The translations under genes were made by a program, and so were the position numbers. The notes under the pieces were generated by a model. It was not told where the DNA came from. It did no database searches and worked only from the letters and a program-made list of their open reading frames with translations. A stretch of 64,000 nucleotides of DNA from Actinokineospora auranticolor (GTDB taxonomy: Bacteria; Actinomycetota; Actinomycetes; Mycobacteriales; Pseudonocardiaceae), in assembly GCF_002934265.1 (NCBI RefSeq), contig NZ_PTIX01000001.1:496001-560000 (forward strand), given 5' to 3'. Below, in pieces: positions 1 to 7,754 of the stretch. Within the stretch, counting starts at the first letter, position 1, and each line of letters opens with the position of its first letter.

Positions 1-844
1 TGTGCCCGCGCCTGCGCTTGGCCGAGCCGGAGACCAGTACCGGCTCGTCCGGTGCCGTGGCGGCGAGGTGCGCGATGACCCCCAGCATCAGGGGCTCCCG
101 CGCCAGGTCCCACCACTTGGTGTCCCGCGCGGACACCTCGGCGGCGGTGTCGCCCGCGCGTGTGCCGACGATGCGGAAGTAGTCACGCGCCGCGTCGAGT
201 TCGGGTCGCACCACGCGCACCGCGTAGGTGAACGCGCCCGGGACCGCCAGGCCGGTGAAGTCGTCGGTCCGGCAGCTCAGCACGACCGGAACCGGTCCCG
301 CGTCGAGGAACCGGTCCAGCTCGTGGAGGAACCCGGCCCGCTCGTCGCCCGCCTCGTCGAGGCCGTCGACGAGCAGCACCACCGCGCGCTCGGCCACCCA
401 CTGGGCGGCCTTGCGGGGCGGGACGCCGGGGTAGGCGTCGACGATCGCCTCGACCAGCCACCGCTCGAACGAACCGCCCCGCCACGCCCCCGGCGTGACC
501 AGCACCGGCACCACCGGGTCGTCCCGCTCGGCCTGTTCCCGGCACAGGTGGACGCACAGCCGGGTCATGAGCGTGCTCTTGCCGCCGCCGCCGTTGCCCA
601 GCAGCAGCAACGCGCGCCCGGTCGTCTCGTAGACCTCCACGATGTCGGTGTGGTCGCGGGCGGGTGGGGGCCGCTTGCCCGGCGCGGCCAACTCCGGTGC
701 GCAGCGCAGGGTCAGCAGCAGGGGAGGGACGGTGGCGAAGGTCTGCGCCAGCGCGCTCTCGGTGGCCGCGAGCACGCGGGACACGGCCTGCCGCCGCGCC
801 GTCCGCTTCCGCTCCGGGGACTCCGCGCTGATCCACTTGTGCAC
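1..844 (-). CDS. NACHT-type P-loop NTPase, partial (runs off left edge)
   Basis: The minus-strand frame reading leftwards from a GTG at 844 encodes a STAND-class NTPase. A Walker A motif GNGGGGKST lies at residues 83-91, after a leader containing HTDIVEVYETTGRALLLL. A NACHT-like Walker B, VVLLVDGLDEAGDE, lies near residue 160. About 280 residues are visible and the C-terminal sensor region is outside the window. A stop codon at 884-886 in the same frame limits the N-terminus, and no Shine-Dalgarno site is clear at 844, so the true start is uncertain. NACHT proteins act as nucleotide-gated switches and many bacterial ones are defence or signalling proteins. The role here is not visible because the C-terminal domain is missing. 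Confidence 0.75.
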   Translation of the reverse strand, partial: MHKWISAESPERKRTARRQAVSRVLAATESALAQTFATVPPLLLTLRCAPELAAPGKRPPPARDHTDIVEVYETTGRALLLLGNGGGGKSTLMTRLCVHLCREQAERDDPVVPVLVTPGAWRGGSFERWLVEAIVDAYPGVPPRKAAQWVAERAVVLLVDGLDEAGDERAGFLHELDRFLDAGPVPVVLSCRTDDFTGLAVPGAFTYAVRVVRPELDAARDYFRIVGTRAGDTAAEVSARDTKWWDLAREPLMLGVIAHLAATAPDEPVLVSGSAKRRRGH

Positions 845-883
845 GCCGGGGTGATCGCCGGGCCGGGCGGCGGCGCTACGGGC

Positions 884-1282
884 CTACCGCGGTCGGCCCG
901 GGGTCCTCGGGGTGCCGGTCCCCGTCTTGCACTGGGCCTTGGAACCGACGACGACCGCCCCGCCGGAGCGGGAACGTTGGAAGCGGACCCACGCGTCACC
1001 CGGGGCCGGGGCGGCCGAGCGCGGGCGCAGGACGTTCACCGAAGCACCCCCGCATTCGGCCTTGGCGAAAACGGCAGCGTAGCGGTTGGTCGCGTTGTCG
1101 AGTTGGCGGATAGTGAAACCGAGCCGGTAGCAGACATCGTCATCGGGGTCGACGATGCCCATTCCGCCGTCGTTGTCGTAAAAGGTGAAAGTTCCTCTCG
1201 CGGCGCTCGCGGGTGGGGTGATCATGACCGCGGACAAGGTGGTGGCGATGGCCACCGCCAGGAGTCGGGTCGTGGTGCGCAT
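884..1282 (-). CDS. Small secreted protein of unknown function
   Basis: This 132-residue protein begins MRTTTRLLAVAIATT and has a typical Sec signal peptide, with a basic start, an Ala/Leu/Val core and a likely cleavage site after TPPASA. The start at 1282 is preceded by a GGAAGG ribosome-binding site; upstream in-frame ATGs lack one. The mature part of about 105 residues contains paired cysteines (DVCYRLGF and AECGG) that could form a disulfide, an acidic segment (FYDNDGG) and a basic C-terminus. I do not recognise the family. The gene lies 39 bases upstream of the NACHT gene on the same strand, so the two may be co-transcribed. Confidence 0.7.
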   Translation of the reverse strand: MRTTTRLLAVAIATTLSAVMITPPASAARGTFTFYDNDGGMGIVDPDDDVCYRLGFTIRQLDNATNRYAAVFAKAECGGASVNVLRPRSAAPAPGDAWVRFQRSRSGGAVVVGSKAQCKTGTGTPRTPGRPR

Positions 1283-1513
1283 GGAGTCCGCCTTCCGCAT
1301 AGCTCTCCGGTTTTTGATTCTGCTCGCCCCCGGCCTATCGCGCCGGGGGTGATCATCCGTCGACGCCATGGTGCTGCCGATGGGGCGGCGCGGCACGCCC
1401 GAAGGGGCAACGAGCCGTAGTACCACTCATTCGTGTGGACCTGGCGCGGGCAATGGGCTGTTAATCTCCAGTCGTTTCTGTCCGCTGTGGAATACTCCGA
1501 TTGCGAGAAGACA

Positions 1514-2260
1514 GTGAGATCTCTCTTGCGCAATTCCCTGGCGATTTTCACCACGCTGGTCGCGGTGGGCGCCGCGACCGCCGCCCCCGCCGCGGCCCAG
1601 CCCGTGGGCGCGCGGGGGCTGCTCGACAGCTGCGCCGCTCTGCGCGCGGTGCTGCCCGGCGCGCCCGACGGCAACTACATCCTCGCCGGGAACCGGTACC
1701 TGCTCGGCGTCTACTGCCACGACATGGCGGGCACCCCGCGCGAATACCTGAACCTGTCCAACACCGGGGCCTCGGCCAACTTCTCCCAGTACACCGCGGG
1801 CGGCGCCGCGCCCGGCACCAACGTGCGCTCGTCGTTCACCAAGCTGCGGGTCAACCCGAAGACCCTCGAGGTGGACATCAACGACCTGACCTTCGCCGCC
1901 TCCAGCGGCTCGCTCACCCACGGCAGCGAGACCGTGCGGAGCCTGCCCTACGGCGTCGGCATGGCCTGTGCCGGGAACGGCACCAGCGGCATCGGCAACG
2001 TCGACCTGCGCGGTACCGCGTTCGCGCTGAACAGCGGGTTCCAGCCCGGCGGCTTCCAGCCGTTCGGCACCGCGACGGTCAGCCCGGACGGCCAGGTGGC
2101 GGCCCTGTCCGGCGGCGGCTACTGCGGCTGGATCGCCGGACCCGGCGCGTACAACCCGTTCAACCCGACGGGTGCCAACTACAGCCTCAAGCTCAAGTGC
2201 ACCTGGGACGGCGTCTTCCGGCCCCAGCCGTGTCTCGACCTGGGTCTCGGCCTGAGCTGA
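1514..2260 (+). CDS. Secreted GON-domain protein
   Basis: The 248-residue product has a signal peptide (residues 1-28, ending PAAA) followed by one GON domain filling the mature protein. The GON pattern is clear: [16 protein letters not shown] at 67-82, [14 protein letters not shown] at 91-104, a DINDLTFA block, and GYCGWIAGP near the C-terminus. GON domains were named from metazoan ADAMTS metalloproteases and also occur in secreted actinobacterial proteins, where their ligands are unknown. No protease domain accompanies it here. The GTG at 1514 is chosen because the signal peptide begins there; its ribosome-binding site (GAGAAG) is close and imperfect. A strong hairpin follows the gene. Confidence 0.8.
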   Translation: MRSLLRNSLAIFTTLVAVGAATAAPAAAQPVGARGLLDSCAALRAVLPGAPDGNYILAGNRYLLGVYCHDMAGTPREYLNLSNTGASANFSQYTAGGAAPGTNVRSSFTKLRVNPKTLEVDINDLTFAASSGSLTHGSETVRSLPYGVGMACAGNGTSGIGNVDLRGTAFALNSGFQPGGFQPFGTATVSPDGQVAALSGGGYCGWIAGPGAYNPFNPTGANYSLKLKCTWDGVFRPQPCLDLGLGLS

Positions 2261-2274
2261 GCCCGGTCGACCCG

Positions 2275-2310
2275 AACCGGTGGTCCCGGGGCGCGCCGGG
2301 GCCACCGGTT
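2275..2310 (+). terminator. Hairpin terminator after the GON-domain gene
   Basis: Fifteen-base inverted arms starting AACCGGTGG and ending CCACCGGTT pair with one G-T wobble around the loop GGCGCG, followed by a short T run. It begins 14 bases after the GON stop codon. Confidence 0.75.
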
Positions 2311-2364
2311 TACCCCCGCCGACGATGCGGGTACCTCATCGACGCGACGTGGAGGGGGACCCGG

Positions 2365-3522
2365 ATGGTCGGCACCGACGCCCGGACCATGGGCGTGGAA
2401 GAGGAGTTCCTGCTGGTCGAGCCCGCGACGGGGGCTACCGTGCCCGCCGTCGCGCGGGTGCTCGCGGAGGCCGCCGGGCGGTCGCTGCCCTCGGGCGCCA
2501 TCGTGCAGCGTGAGCTGCGCGCGTCCCAGGTGGAGACCGCGACCGGGGTGTGCGCCACGGCGGGGGAGCTGCGGTCCCAGCTCGCCGCCCTGCGGCAGGC
2601 GCTGGCCGAGGTGGCGCGGCGGGCGGGGGTGGTGGCCGTGCCGATGGGCACGCCGCCACTCACACGGGACACGACGACTGACCCGATCGGGGGACCCCGC
2701 TTTGCGCGCATCGACGGCGCGTACGCGGGGGTGACCCGCGACTACGAGGCCTGCGGGCTGCACGTCCACGTCGGCGTGCCGGACAAGGACACCGCGGTCG
2801 CGGTCGTCAACCACGTCAACCGGTGGTTGCCGACCCTGCTGGCGCTGTCGGTGAACTCCCCGCTGCACGGCGGCCGCGACACCGGGTACGGCAGCTGGCG
2901 GGTGGTGCAGCAGTCCCGGTTCCCCGGCTCCGGCCTGGCGCCGTACGCCGCCGACCACCAGGCCTGGCAGGCCGAGGTCGCGCGCCTGGTGGACTACGGC
3001 GTACTGGCCGACGAGGACCAGTCGTTCTGGTACGCGCGCCCCGCGCCCCGCCTGCCGACCGTGGAGTTCCGCATCGCCGACACCGCCGCCACCGTCGACG
3101 ACGCGCTCCTGCAGGCCCTGCTGAGCCGCGCCCTGGTCCGCACCGCCCTCGCCGACCTCGAACGCGGCCGCGAGGCCGCCGCGATCCCACCGTCCGACGC
3201 CCAGGCCGCCGTGTGGGCGGCCAGCCGGTACGGTCCCCGAGGCCAAGCCGTCGACCTGGGCAACCGCGTCCCCGCGTCGGCCGTGGTCCTCCTGCACGGC
3301 CTCCTCCTCCACACCCGCGACGCGCTGGCCGACACCGGCGACACCGACGAGGTCCGGGCGCTGCTGAGCGGCCAGCCCCGGACCGGTGCCCAGCTCCAGC
3401 GCGACCTGGCCAAGGTCGTCGGCGTGGCGGGCGTCCCACGGCGGATGGCGTTGTCGGTGGGCAGAGGACTGGAACCCTCGATCGCCGGGTATGCGGGTGG
3501 GGTGACTCAGGAGGGCCCATGA
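2365..3522 (+). CDS. Carboxylate-amine ligase, glutamate-cysteine ligase type 2 family (YbdK-like)
   Basis: This 385-residue ATP-dependent ligase belongs to the GCS2 superfamily, which joins the gamma-carboxylate of glutamate (or a similar acid) to an amine. The N-terminal MGVEEEFLLVEP block (residues 9-20) and the internal HVHVGVPD motif mark the family's active site. ATG 2365 follows a GGAGGGGGA ribosome-binding site. The stop overlaps the start of the next gene (ATGA), so the two are translationally coupled. Mycothiol is the usual low-molecular-weight thiol in these bacteria, so the substrate is probably not simply Glu plus Cys. It forms a block with the diiron enzyme, CDGSH and methyltransferase genes. 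Confidence 0.85.
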   Translation: MVGTDARTMGVEEEFLLVEPATGATVPAVARVLAEAAGRSLPSGAIVQRELRASQVETATGVCATAGELRSQLAALRQALAEVARRAGVVAVPMGTPPLTRDTTTDPIGGPRFARIDGAYAGVTRDYEACGLHVHVGVPDKDTAVAVVNHVNRWLPTLLALSVNSPLHGGRDTGYGSWRVVQQSRFPGSGLAPYAADHQAWQAEVARLVDYGVLADEDQSFWYARPAPRLPTVEFRIADTAATVDDALLQALLSRALVRTALADLERGREAAAIPPSDAQAAVWAASRYGPRGQAVDLGNRVPASAVVLLHGLLLHTRDALADTGDTDEVRALLSGQPRTGAQLQRDLAKVVGVAGVPRRMALSVGRGLEPSIAGYAGGVTQEGP

Positions 3523-4499
3523 CCACCACGCTCGACCGCCCCACCCTGCCCGCCCCGCGCGGCGAGATCTCCGACGCCGTGTCCACCGCGCTGCGCGGCG
3601 GGCGCCTGGGAACGCCGTCCCCGGCGGCGGACCCGCTGGGTGACGACGCCCAGCTGGCGCTGCACGTCTGCTACGAACTGCACTACCGGGGCTTCGCGGG
3701 TGTCGACCCCGCCTGGGAGTGGGACCCGTCCCTGCTGCGGCTACGCGCCGAACTGGAGCGCGGATTCCTGGACGCCCTGCGGGCGCGGGTGGCCGGTGGC
3801 TCCGATGTGGACGGTGAATTGTCGGGCCTGCTGGTGGAAGAGGTACCCGGGGACGGCGTCAGCCACTACCTGCGCGACGAGGCGCGGTGGTGGCAGATGC
3901 GGGAGTACTTCGCGCACCGGTCGATCTACCACCTCAAGGAGGCCGACCCGCACGCGTGGGTCATCCCGCGCCTGTCCGGCCGCCCCAAGGCGGCGCTGGT
4001 GGCCGTGGAGTTCGACGAGTTCGGTGGTGGACGCGAGGACCGCGTGCACGCCCGCCTGTTCGCCGACCTGCTCACCGCCGCCGGGATGTCGGCGGCGTAC
4101 CTGGGCTACCTGGAGCACGTGCCCGCCCACGCCCTCGCCACGGTCAACATGATGTCGCTGTTCGGGCTGCACCGGCGGTGGCGGGGCGCGCTGGTCGGCC
4201 ACTTCACCGCGGCCGAGATCACCACCGGCCCGAGCGCGGCCCGGATGGACCAGGCGCTGACCCGGCTGGGCGCGTCCGCACCGTGCAACCGGTTCTACAC
4301 CGAGCACATCGAGGCGGACGCCGTGCACGAGCAGGTGATGCGCAAGGACGTGGTCGGCGGTCTGCTCGAACAGGAACCCGACCTCGCCGCGGACGTCGTC
4401 TTCGGCATCCAGGCGACGGAACTGCTCGAACAGGACCTCGCCGACCACCTGCTCACCCACTGGCGCGCGGGCGAGTCGACTTTGCGCGAGCCGTTGTGA
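3519..4499 (+). CDS. Iron-containing redox enzyme, heme-oxygenase-like diiron family
   Basis: The 326-residue protein has the all-helical heme-oxygenase-like diiron oxidase/oxygenase pattern. His and acidic ligand candidates lie in the AHRSIYHLKEADPHAW, EFDEFGGG and YTEHIEADAVHEQ segments. Family members use a non-heme diiron centre to oxidise or fragment small molecules; the substrate here is unknown. Its ATG overlaps the ligase stop, with GGAGGG immediately upstream. The ligase upstream and the convergent CDGSH gene 10 bases downstream suggest an iron-dependent modification acting on a ligase product. That pathway is an inference from gene order. Confidence 0.8.
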   Translation: MTTTLDRPTLPAPRGEISDAVSTALRGGRLGTPSPAADPLGDDAQLALHVCYELHYRGFAGVDPAWEWDPSLLRLRAELERGFLDALRARVAGGSDVDGELSGLLVEEVPGDGVSHYLRDEARWWQMREYFAHRSIYHLKEADPHAWVIPRLSGRPKAALVAVEFDEFGGGREDRVHARLFADLLTAAGMSAAYLGYLEHVPAHALATVNMMSLFGLHRRWRGALVGHFTAAEITTGPSAARMDQALTRLGASAPCNRFYTEHIEADAVHEQVMRKDVVGGLLEQEPDLAADVVFGIQATELLEQDLADHLLTHWRAGESTLREPL

Positions 4500-4509
4500 C
4501 GCCCGGATC

Positions 4510-4710
4510 TCAGTCCGCGCGCACCTTGCGGCGGTGGCTGGTGTCACACAGCGGGTAGCGCTTGCTGCGCCGGCACGCGCAGATCGCCACCATGAACCGG
4601 TCGTCGCGCACGGTGCTGCCGTCGGGCAGCACCAGGTCGACCGGACCCTCCACGAGGATGGGACCGGCGGGTTCGATGACGACCCGGCGCGTCTCAGGCC
4701 CGGGAGGCAC
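4510..4710 (-). CDS. CDGSH-type iron-sulfur protein
   Basis: This 66-residue protein carries one CDGSH-like [2Fe-2S] motif, CACRRSKRYPLCDTSH, in which the usual Gly after Cys-Asp is Thr. The three Cys and one His ligands are all present. CDGSH proteins transfer electrons or clusters. The GTG start at 4710 overlaps the end of the methyltransferase gene, indicating co-transcription; no strong ribosome-binding site is seen, so translation is probably coupled. It lies convergent to the diiron enzyme and may serve as its redox partner. Confidence 0.8.
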   Translation of the reverse strand: MPPGPETRRVVIEPAGPILVEGPVDLVLPDGSTVRDDRFMVAICACRRSKRYPLCDTSHRRKVRAD

Positions 4711-5383
4711 GGACCACCACCAAGTCCTCGTGGCGCGTGCCGGGCTCGATGAGGCCCGCGTGCTCAAGAGACCGCGCGCGGGCCCGCATCACCGGGCCGA
4801 ACGGCACCCGCTGCCGCGCCACCACGTCGCCGCGCAGACCACCGGAGCGCAGCCGGTCCAGTGTCGCGTCCACTCCCGACACGGCGGAGTGGACGAGCAG
4901 CATGGTGCCCGTCTCGGTGAGCAGTCCCGGCGCGGCGTCGCACAGGGGGTCGAGGAGGGAGCGGCCGTCGAACCCCGCGTCCCAGCGCGGGTCGCGGTCG
5001 ACGCGCGCGGGCACGTACGGGGGATTGGCGAGGACGAGGTCGAACCGCCGGTTCGCCATGTCGAGGAAGGACATCCGGTGCACCTGGACCGGAAGGCGGT
5101 GCCACCAGGCGTTCGCCTTGGCCGACCACACGGCCGACCGGGAGATGTCCACCGCCGTGACCGCCCCCGCGCCCACGGTCGCCGCGGCCAGGGCGAGCGC
5201 GCCGGTACCGGTGCAGAGGTCCAGCACCCGCGTGCCGAACGGCGCCGGGTAGTCGGCGGCGACCGACGCGAGCAGCCTGGTGTCCTCCTGCGGTCGGTAG
5301 ACCCCTGGCAGCCGGAACAGCACTCGGGGTACCCGGTGCCCCCCGCTCGCAACCACACCAACGGGTTCCCTAGTGGTGGTCAT
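4694..5383 (-). CDS. HemK2/Mtq2-type class I methyltransferase
   Basis: The 229-residue protein has an SAM-binding motif I (DLCTGTGALALAAA) and the NPPY motif (ANPPYVPARV) of methyltransferases that modify a planar nitrogen, such as the Gln of release factors or an adenine. It lacks the N-terminal domain of PrmC, so it resembles the shorter HemK2/Mtq2 group. The ATG at 5383 follows GGGAGG. Its 3' end overlaps the CDGSH start. Protein or small-molecule N-methylation are both possible targets. Confidence 0.8.
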   Translation of the reverse strand: MTTTREPVGVVASGGHRVPRVLFRLPGVYRPQEDTRLLASVAADYPAPFGTRVLDLCTGTGALALAAATVGAGAVTAVDISRSAVWSAKANAWWHRLPVQVHRMSFLDMANRRFDLVLANPPYVPARVDRDPRWDAGFDGRSLLDPLCDAAPGLLTETGTMLLVHSAVSGVDATLDRLRSGGLRGDVVARQRVPFGPVMRARARSLEHAGLIEPGTRHEDLVVVRASRA

Positions 5384-5517
5384 GGCCCGCCCTCCCAATC
5401 CAAGTCGGACCGTGGATACCCACTCCGCCGACCCGAAACCACAGCGGACGCACAGCCACCACTTCGAAAACACCCAGGTGCGCTGCCGATGCTCAGAGCG
5501 ACCACCAGGGAGGAACC

Positions 5518-5922
5518 ATGAACGACGACACCCGGCCCACCCCGGCCGACGAGCCCACCGCGCAGCCCACCCCGGCTGCGCCGCAAGCACCCCAGCCCGC
5601 CACCGCGCACGAGGCGCGGCCCGCCGGTCCCCGCGACTGGGCACCGCCCGCGCGGACCCGGAAGCGGCTGTCGTTGCGCGACCTCGCCGTCGCGGGTGTG
5701 GCCGCGGCGCTGCTGCTGGTCGGCGGTATCGGCGGGTTCGCCATCGGCCACGGGACCTCCGGGCCCGGCCGCCCCGAGATGACCTCGTCGGACGGCCGCG
5801 GCGGCGGTGACAACGACCGCGGCGGTTCCCGGGGTGACGACCGGTTCACCATCCCCGAGCAGGGCGGGCGTCGCGGCACCGCGCCCGAGCAGGGTTCCCG
5901 GTCCGGGGACAGCGGGAGGTGA
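5518..5922 (+). CDS. Single-pass membrane protein with low-complexity flanks
   Basis: The 134-residue protein has a Pro/Ala/Thr-rich cytoplasmic segment (1-50), one transmembrane helix near residues 56-77 (VAGVAAALLLVGGIGGF), and a Gly/Arg/Asp/Ser-rich outer tail. AGGGAGGAACC before the ATG is a strong ribosome-binding site. Its composition is typical of small actinobacterial envelope proteins. I do not recognise a family and the function is unknown. Confidence 0.65.
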   Translation: MNDDTRPTPADEPTAQPTPAAPQAPQPATAHEARPAGPRDWAPPARTRKRLSLRDLAVAGVAAALLLVGGIGGFAIGHGTSGPGRPEMTSSDGRGGGDNDRGGSRGDDRFTIPEQGGRRGTAPEQGSRSGDSGR

Positions 5923-5929
5923 GTGGGCG

Positions 5930-5963
5930 CGTGGTCCCGGCCGTCGTGGCGACCGGGACCACG
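5930..5963. terminator. Bidirectional hairpin between convergent genes
   Basis: Eleven-base arms, CGTGGTCCCGG and CCGGGACCACG, pair around a 12-base loop between the convergent membrane-protein and M20-peptidase genes. Confidence 0.7.
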
Positions 5964-5970
5964 CCCGGGT

Positions 5971-7047
5971 TCAGGCCAGGCCCGCCAGGTACGCGGTCAG
6001 CGCCCGCCGGTACGGCTCGACGGTGGTGAGGTCCGCGTACTCCTCCGGGCCGTGCTGGCCGTCGCCGCCGACGCCGAAGATCACCGCGTCCACGCCGCGC
6101 TGGTGGTAGAAGCGGGAGTCGGCGGCGCCGTGCTTGCGCAGCGGGTCGCCCGAGTACCCCTGGGCGCGGGCCGCGGCGCGGAGCGCGCGCACGTCCGCGC
6201 TCGCCGGGTCGGCGCGGTGCGGCGGCTCCACGCCGTCGACCTCCACCGGCACCCCGGCCAGCCCGCTCAGGTGCGCCGCCACCTCCTCGGCCGTGCGATC
6301 CGCGAAGTCGGTGTCCTCGGCCGGGTACCGGACGTCCAGCCAGACCGTGGCCTCGGCGGGGACCTGGTTCACCGCGGACGAGCCGCTGTCGATCCGCGCG
6401 ACGTTCACCGTCGTGCGCCAAGCCTCCTCGGTGGCCACCGGGTAGGCGGCCAGCATCCGGTCCACCGCGCGCACGGCCTTGAGCACCGCGTTCTCGCCCA
6501 GCCACTGGTACGCGCTGTGCGCGCCGCGGCCCCTGACCCGCAGCCGAGCCGTCAGCAGCCCCTTGGACTCGGTCACCAGCCGCAGGGCGCTGTGCTCGCC
6601 GATGACGACGAAATCGGTGGCGACCCCCTGCTCCAGTTGGTGCCGCGTCCCGTCCCGACCGCCCACTTCCTCGTCCGTCACCAACTGGAGGCCAACCGCC
6701 GCCGACCCCGCGAACTCCCGGAACACCTGGGCCATCACCAGCGCGGACAGCTTCATGTCCTGCGCACCGCGGGCGTACAACCGGTCCCCGACCAGTCGCG
6801 GCCGGAACTGGTCGTCGTTGCCCGGCACCACGTCGAGGTGCCCGTTGAGCACCACCCGGAACCGCGGCCGCCGAACACCCCGGTACACCAGCGCGCTCGG
6901 CTTCCCGTTCGACTCGAACCGCTCCACGGTGCACCCGGGGCCCGCCTCGGCCAGCGTGAAGTCCAGTGCCCGGGCCAGGTCGACGGGCCGATCGGCCGTC
7001 GACCGGATCGCCAACAACTCCTCCGCCACCGCCAGGAACCCCGCCAC
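5971..7047 (-). CDS. M20-family metallopeptidase (ArgE/DapE/carboxypeptidase-like)
   Basis: The 358-residue zinc hydrolase shows metal-ligand blocks in family order: NGHLDVVPG, YARGAQDMK, TDEEVGG and a C-terminal histidine region (KHGAADSRF). A dimerisation domain with RGRGAHSAY lies between them. The family removes acyl groups or C-terminal residues from amino acids and small peptides; the substrate cannot be told from sequence. The GTG start at 7047 is supported by GGAAGGGAG seven bases upstream. It is divergent from the gene at 7278, with about 230 bases between them. Confidence 0.85.
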   Translation of the reverse strand: MAGFLAVAEELLAIRSTADRPVDLARALDFTLAEAGPGCTVERFESNGKPSALVYRGVRRPRFRVVLNGHLDVVPGNDDQFRPRLVGDRLYARGAQDMKLSALVMAQVFREFAGSAAVGLQLVTDEEVGGRDGTRHQLEQGVATDFVVIGEHSALRLVTESKGLLTARLRVRGRGAHSAYQWLGENAVLKAVRAVDRMLAAYPVATEEAWRTTVNVARIDSGSSAVNQVPAEATVWLDVRYPAEDTDFADRTAEEVAAHLSGLAGVPVEVDGVEPPHRADPASADVRALRAAARAQGYSGDPLRKHGAADSRFYHQRGVDAVIFGVGGDGQHGPEEYADLTTVEPYRRALTAYLAGLA

Positions 7048-7277
7048 CGGCCACTCCCTTCCCGCGCGCCCTCGACCGACATCGTGTCAGGCCCTCGCAC
7101 ACCAGAGGCTTCCGGCCCGGGGATTTCCTTGTCCCGGTGGGGCATTCATCGCGGACCGCATGGTCCAATCGCGTGACTTCGGTGCGCGGCAACGGATCCC
7201 GGTGTAATGCCGGTGGTCCAGACCGCGATTCCCCCGGTGGACCGAGCTCGCCGGACACGCGTGGATCGGATGGTCGG

Positions 7278-7754
7278 ATGACGGACATGGCCCACCCGGA
7301 GGACACCGACACCGGGGCGGCGGTGACCGTCGCGCTGGCCGGGGTGGCCAGGGCCGCGATCGCCGCGGCGGCACCCGGTGAACTCGACTACTTCGACCTG
7401 GTGGCCGTCTCGTGGCACGACGGCGGGCGGCGCGGCGTGGCGGGCGCCGCCGCCGGGACGGTCGGGTCCGGTGCCGGTCCCGTGGTCTTCAGCGACGTCG
7501 TCTTCCCGCTGCTCACCGGCGCCGTCGCCCAGGTCGTCGGCGCGGCCGCGTTCGCCGGGCTGCGCAAGCGCCGGTGGTGGCGCCGCCGCCGGGAACCGGC
7601 CGCGGTGGCGATCCGGCTCGACCAGGTGGCCGCCGTGCGCGCGGCCTGCGTCGCGCACGGGATGACGCTCGGGCTCTCGGAGTCGGAGGCCACCCTGCTG
7701 GCCGACGCGATCAACGGTGCCCTGCGCGCCGCCGCGGGCGGGCAACCGGAATGA
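7278..7754 (+). CDS. Uncharacterised protein coupled to the M48 protease gene
   Basis: The 158-residue protein has no family I recognise. A Gly/Ala/Val-rich hydrophobic stretch (about 60-98) is followed by a very basic KRRWWRRRR segment and a helical C-terminus, suggesting membrane association. Its stop overlaps the start of the next gene (ATGA at 7751), so it is translationally coupled to the large membrane protease and may be its accessory subunit. The start could be ATG 7278 or ATG 7287. Confidence 0.6.
   Translation: MTDMAHPEDTDTGAAVTVALAGVARAAIAAAAPGELDYFDLVAVSWHDGGRRGVAGAAAGTVGSGAGPVVFSDVVFPLLTGAVAQVVGAAAFAGLRKRRWWRRRREPAAVAIRLDQVAAVRAACVAHGMTLGLSESEATLLADAINGALRAAAGGQPE

Noticed and set aside
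2-1420. 472-residue plus-strand open frame at the left edge
   Set aside because: It is the antisense shadow of the NACHT and secreted-protein genes; its product is Arg/Ala/Pro-rich with no recognisable motifs.
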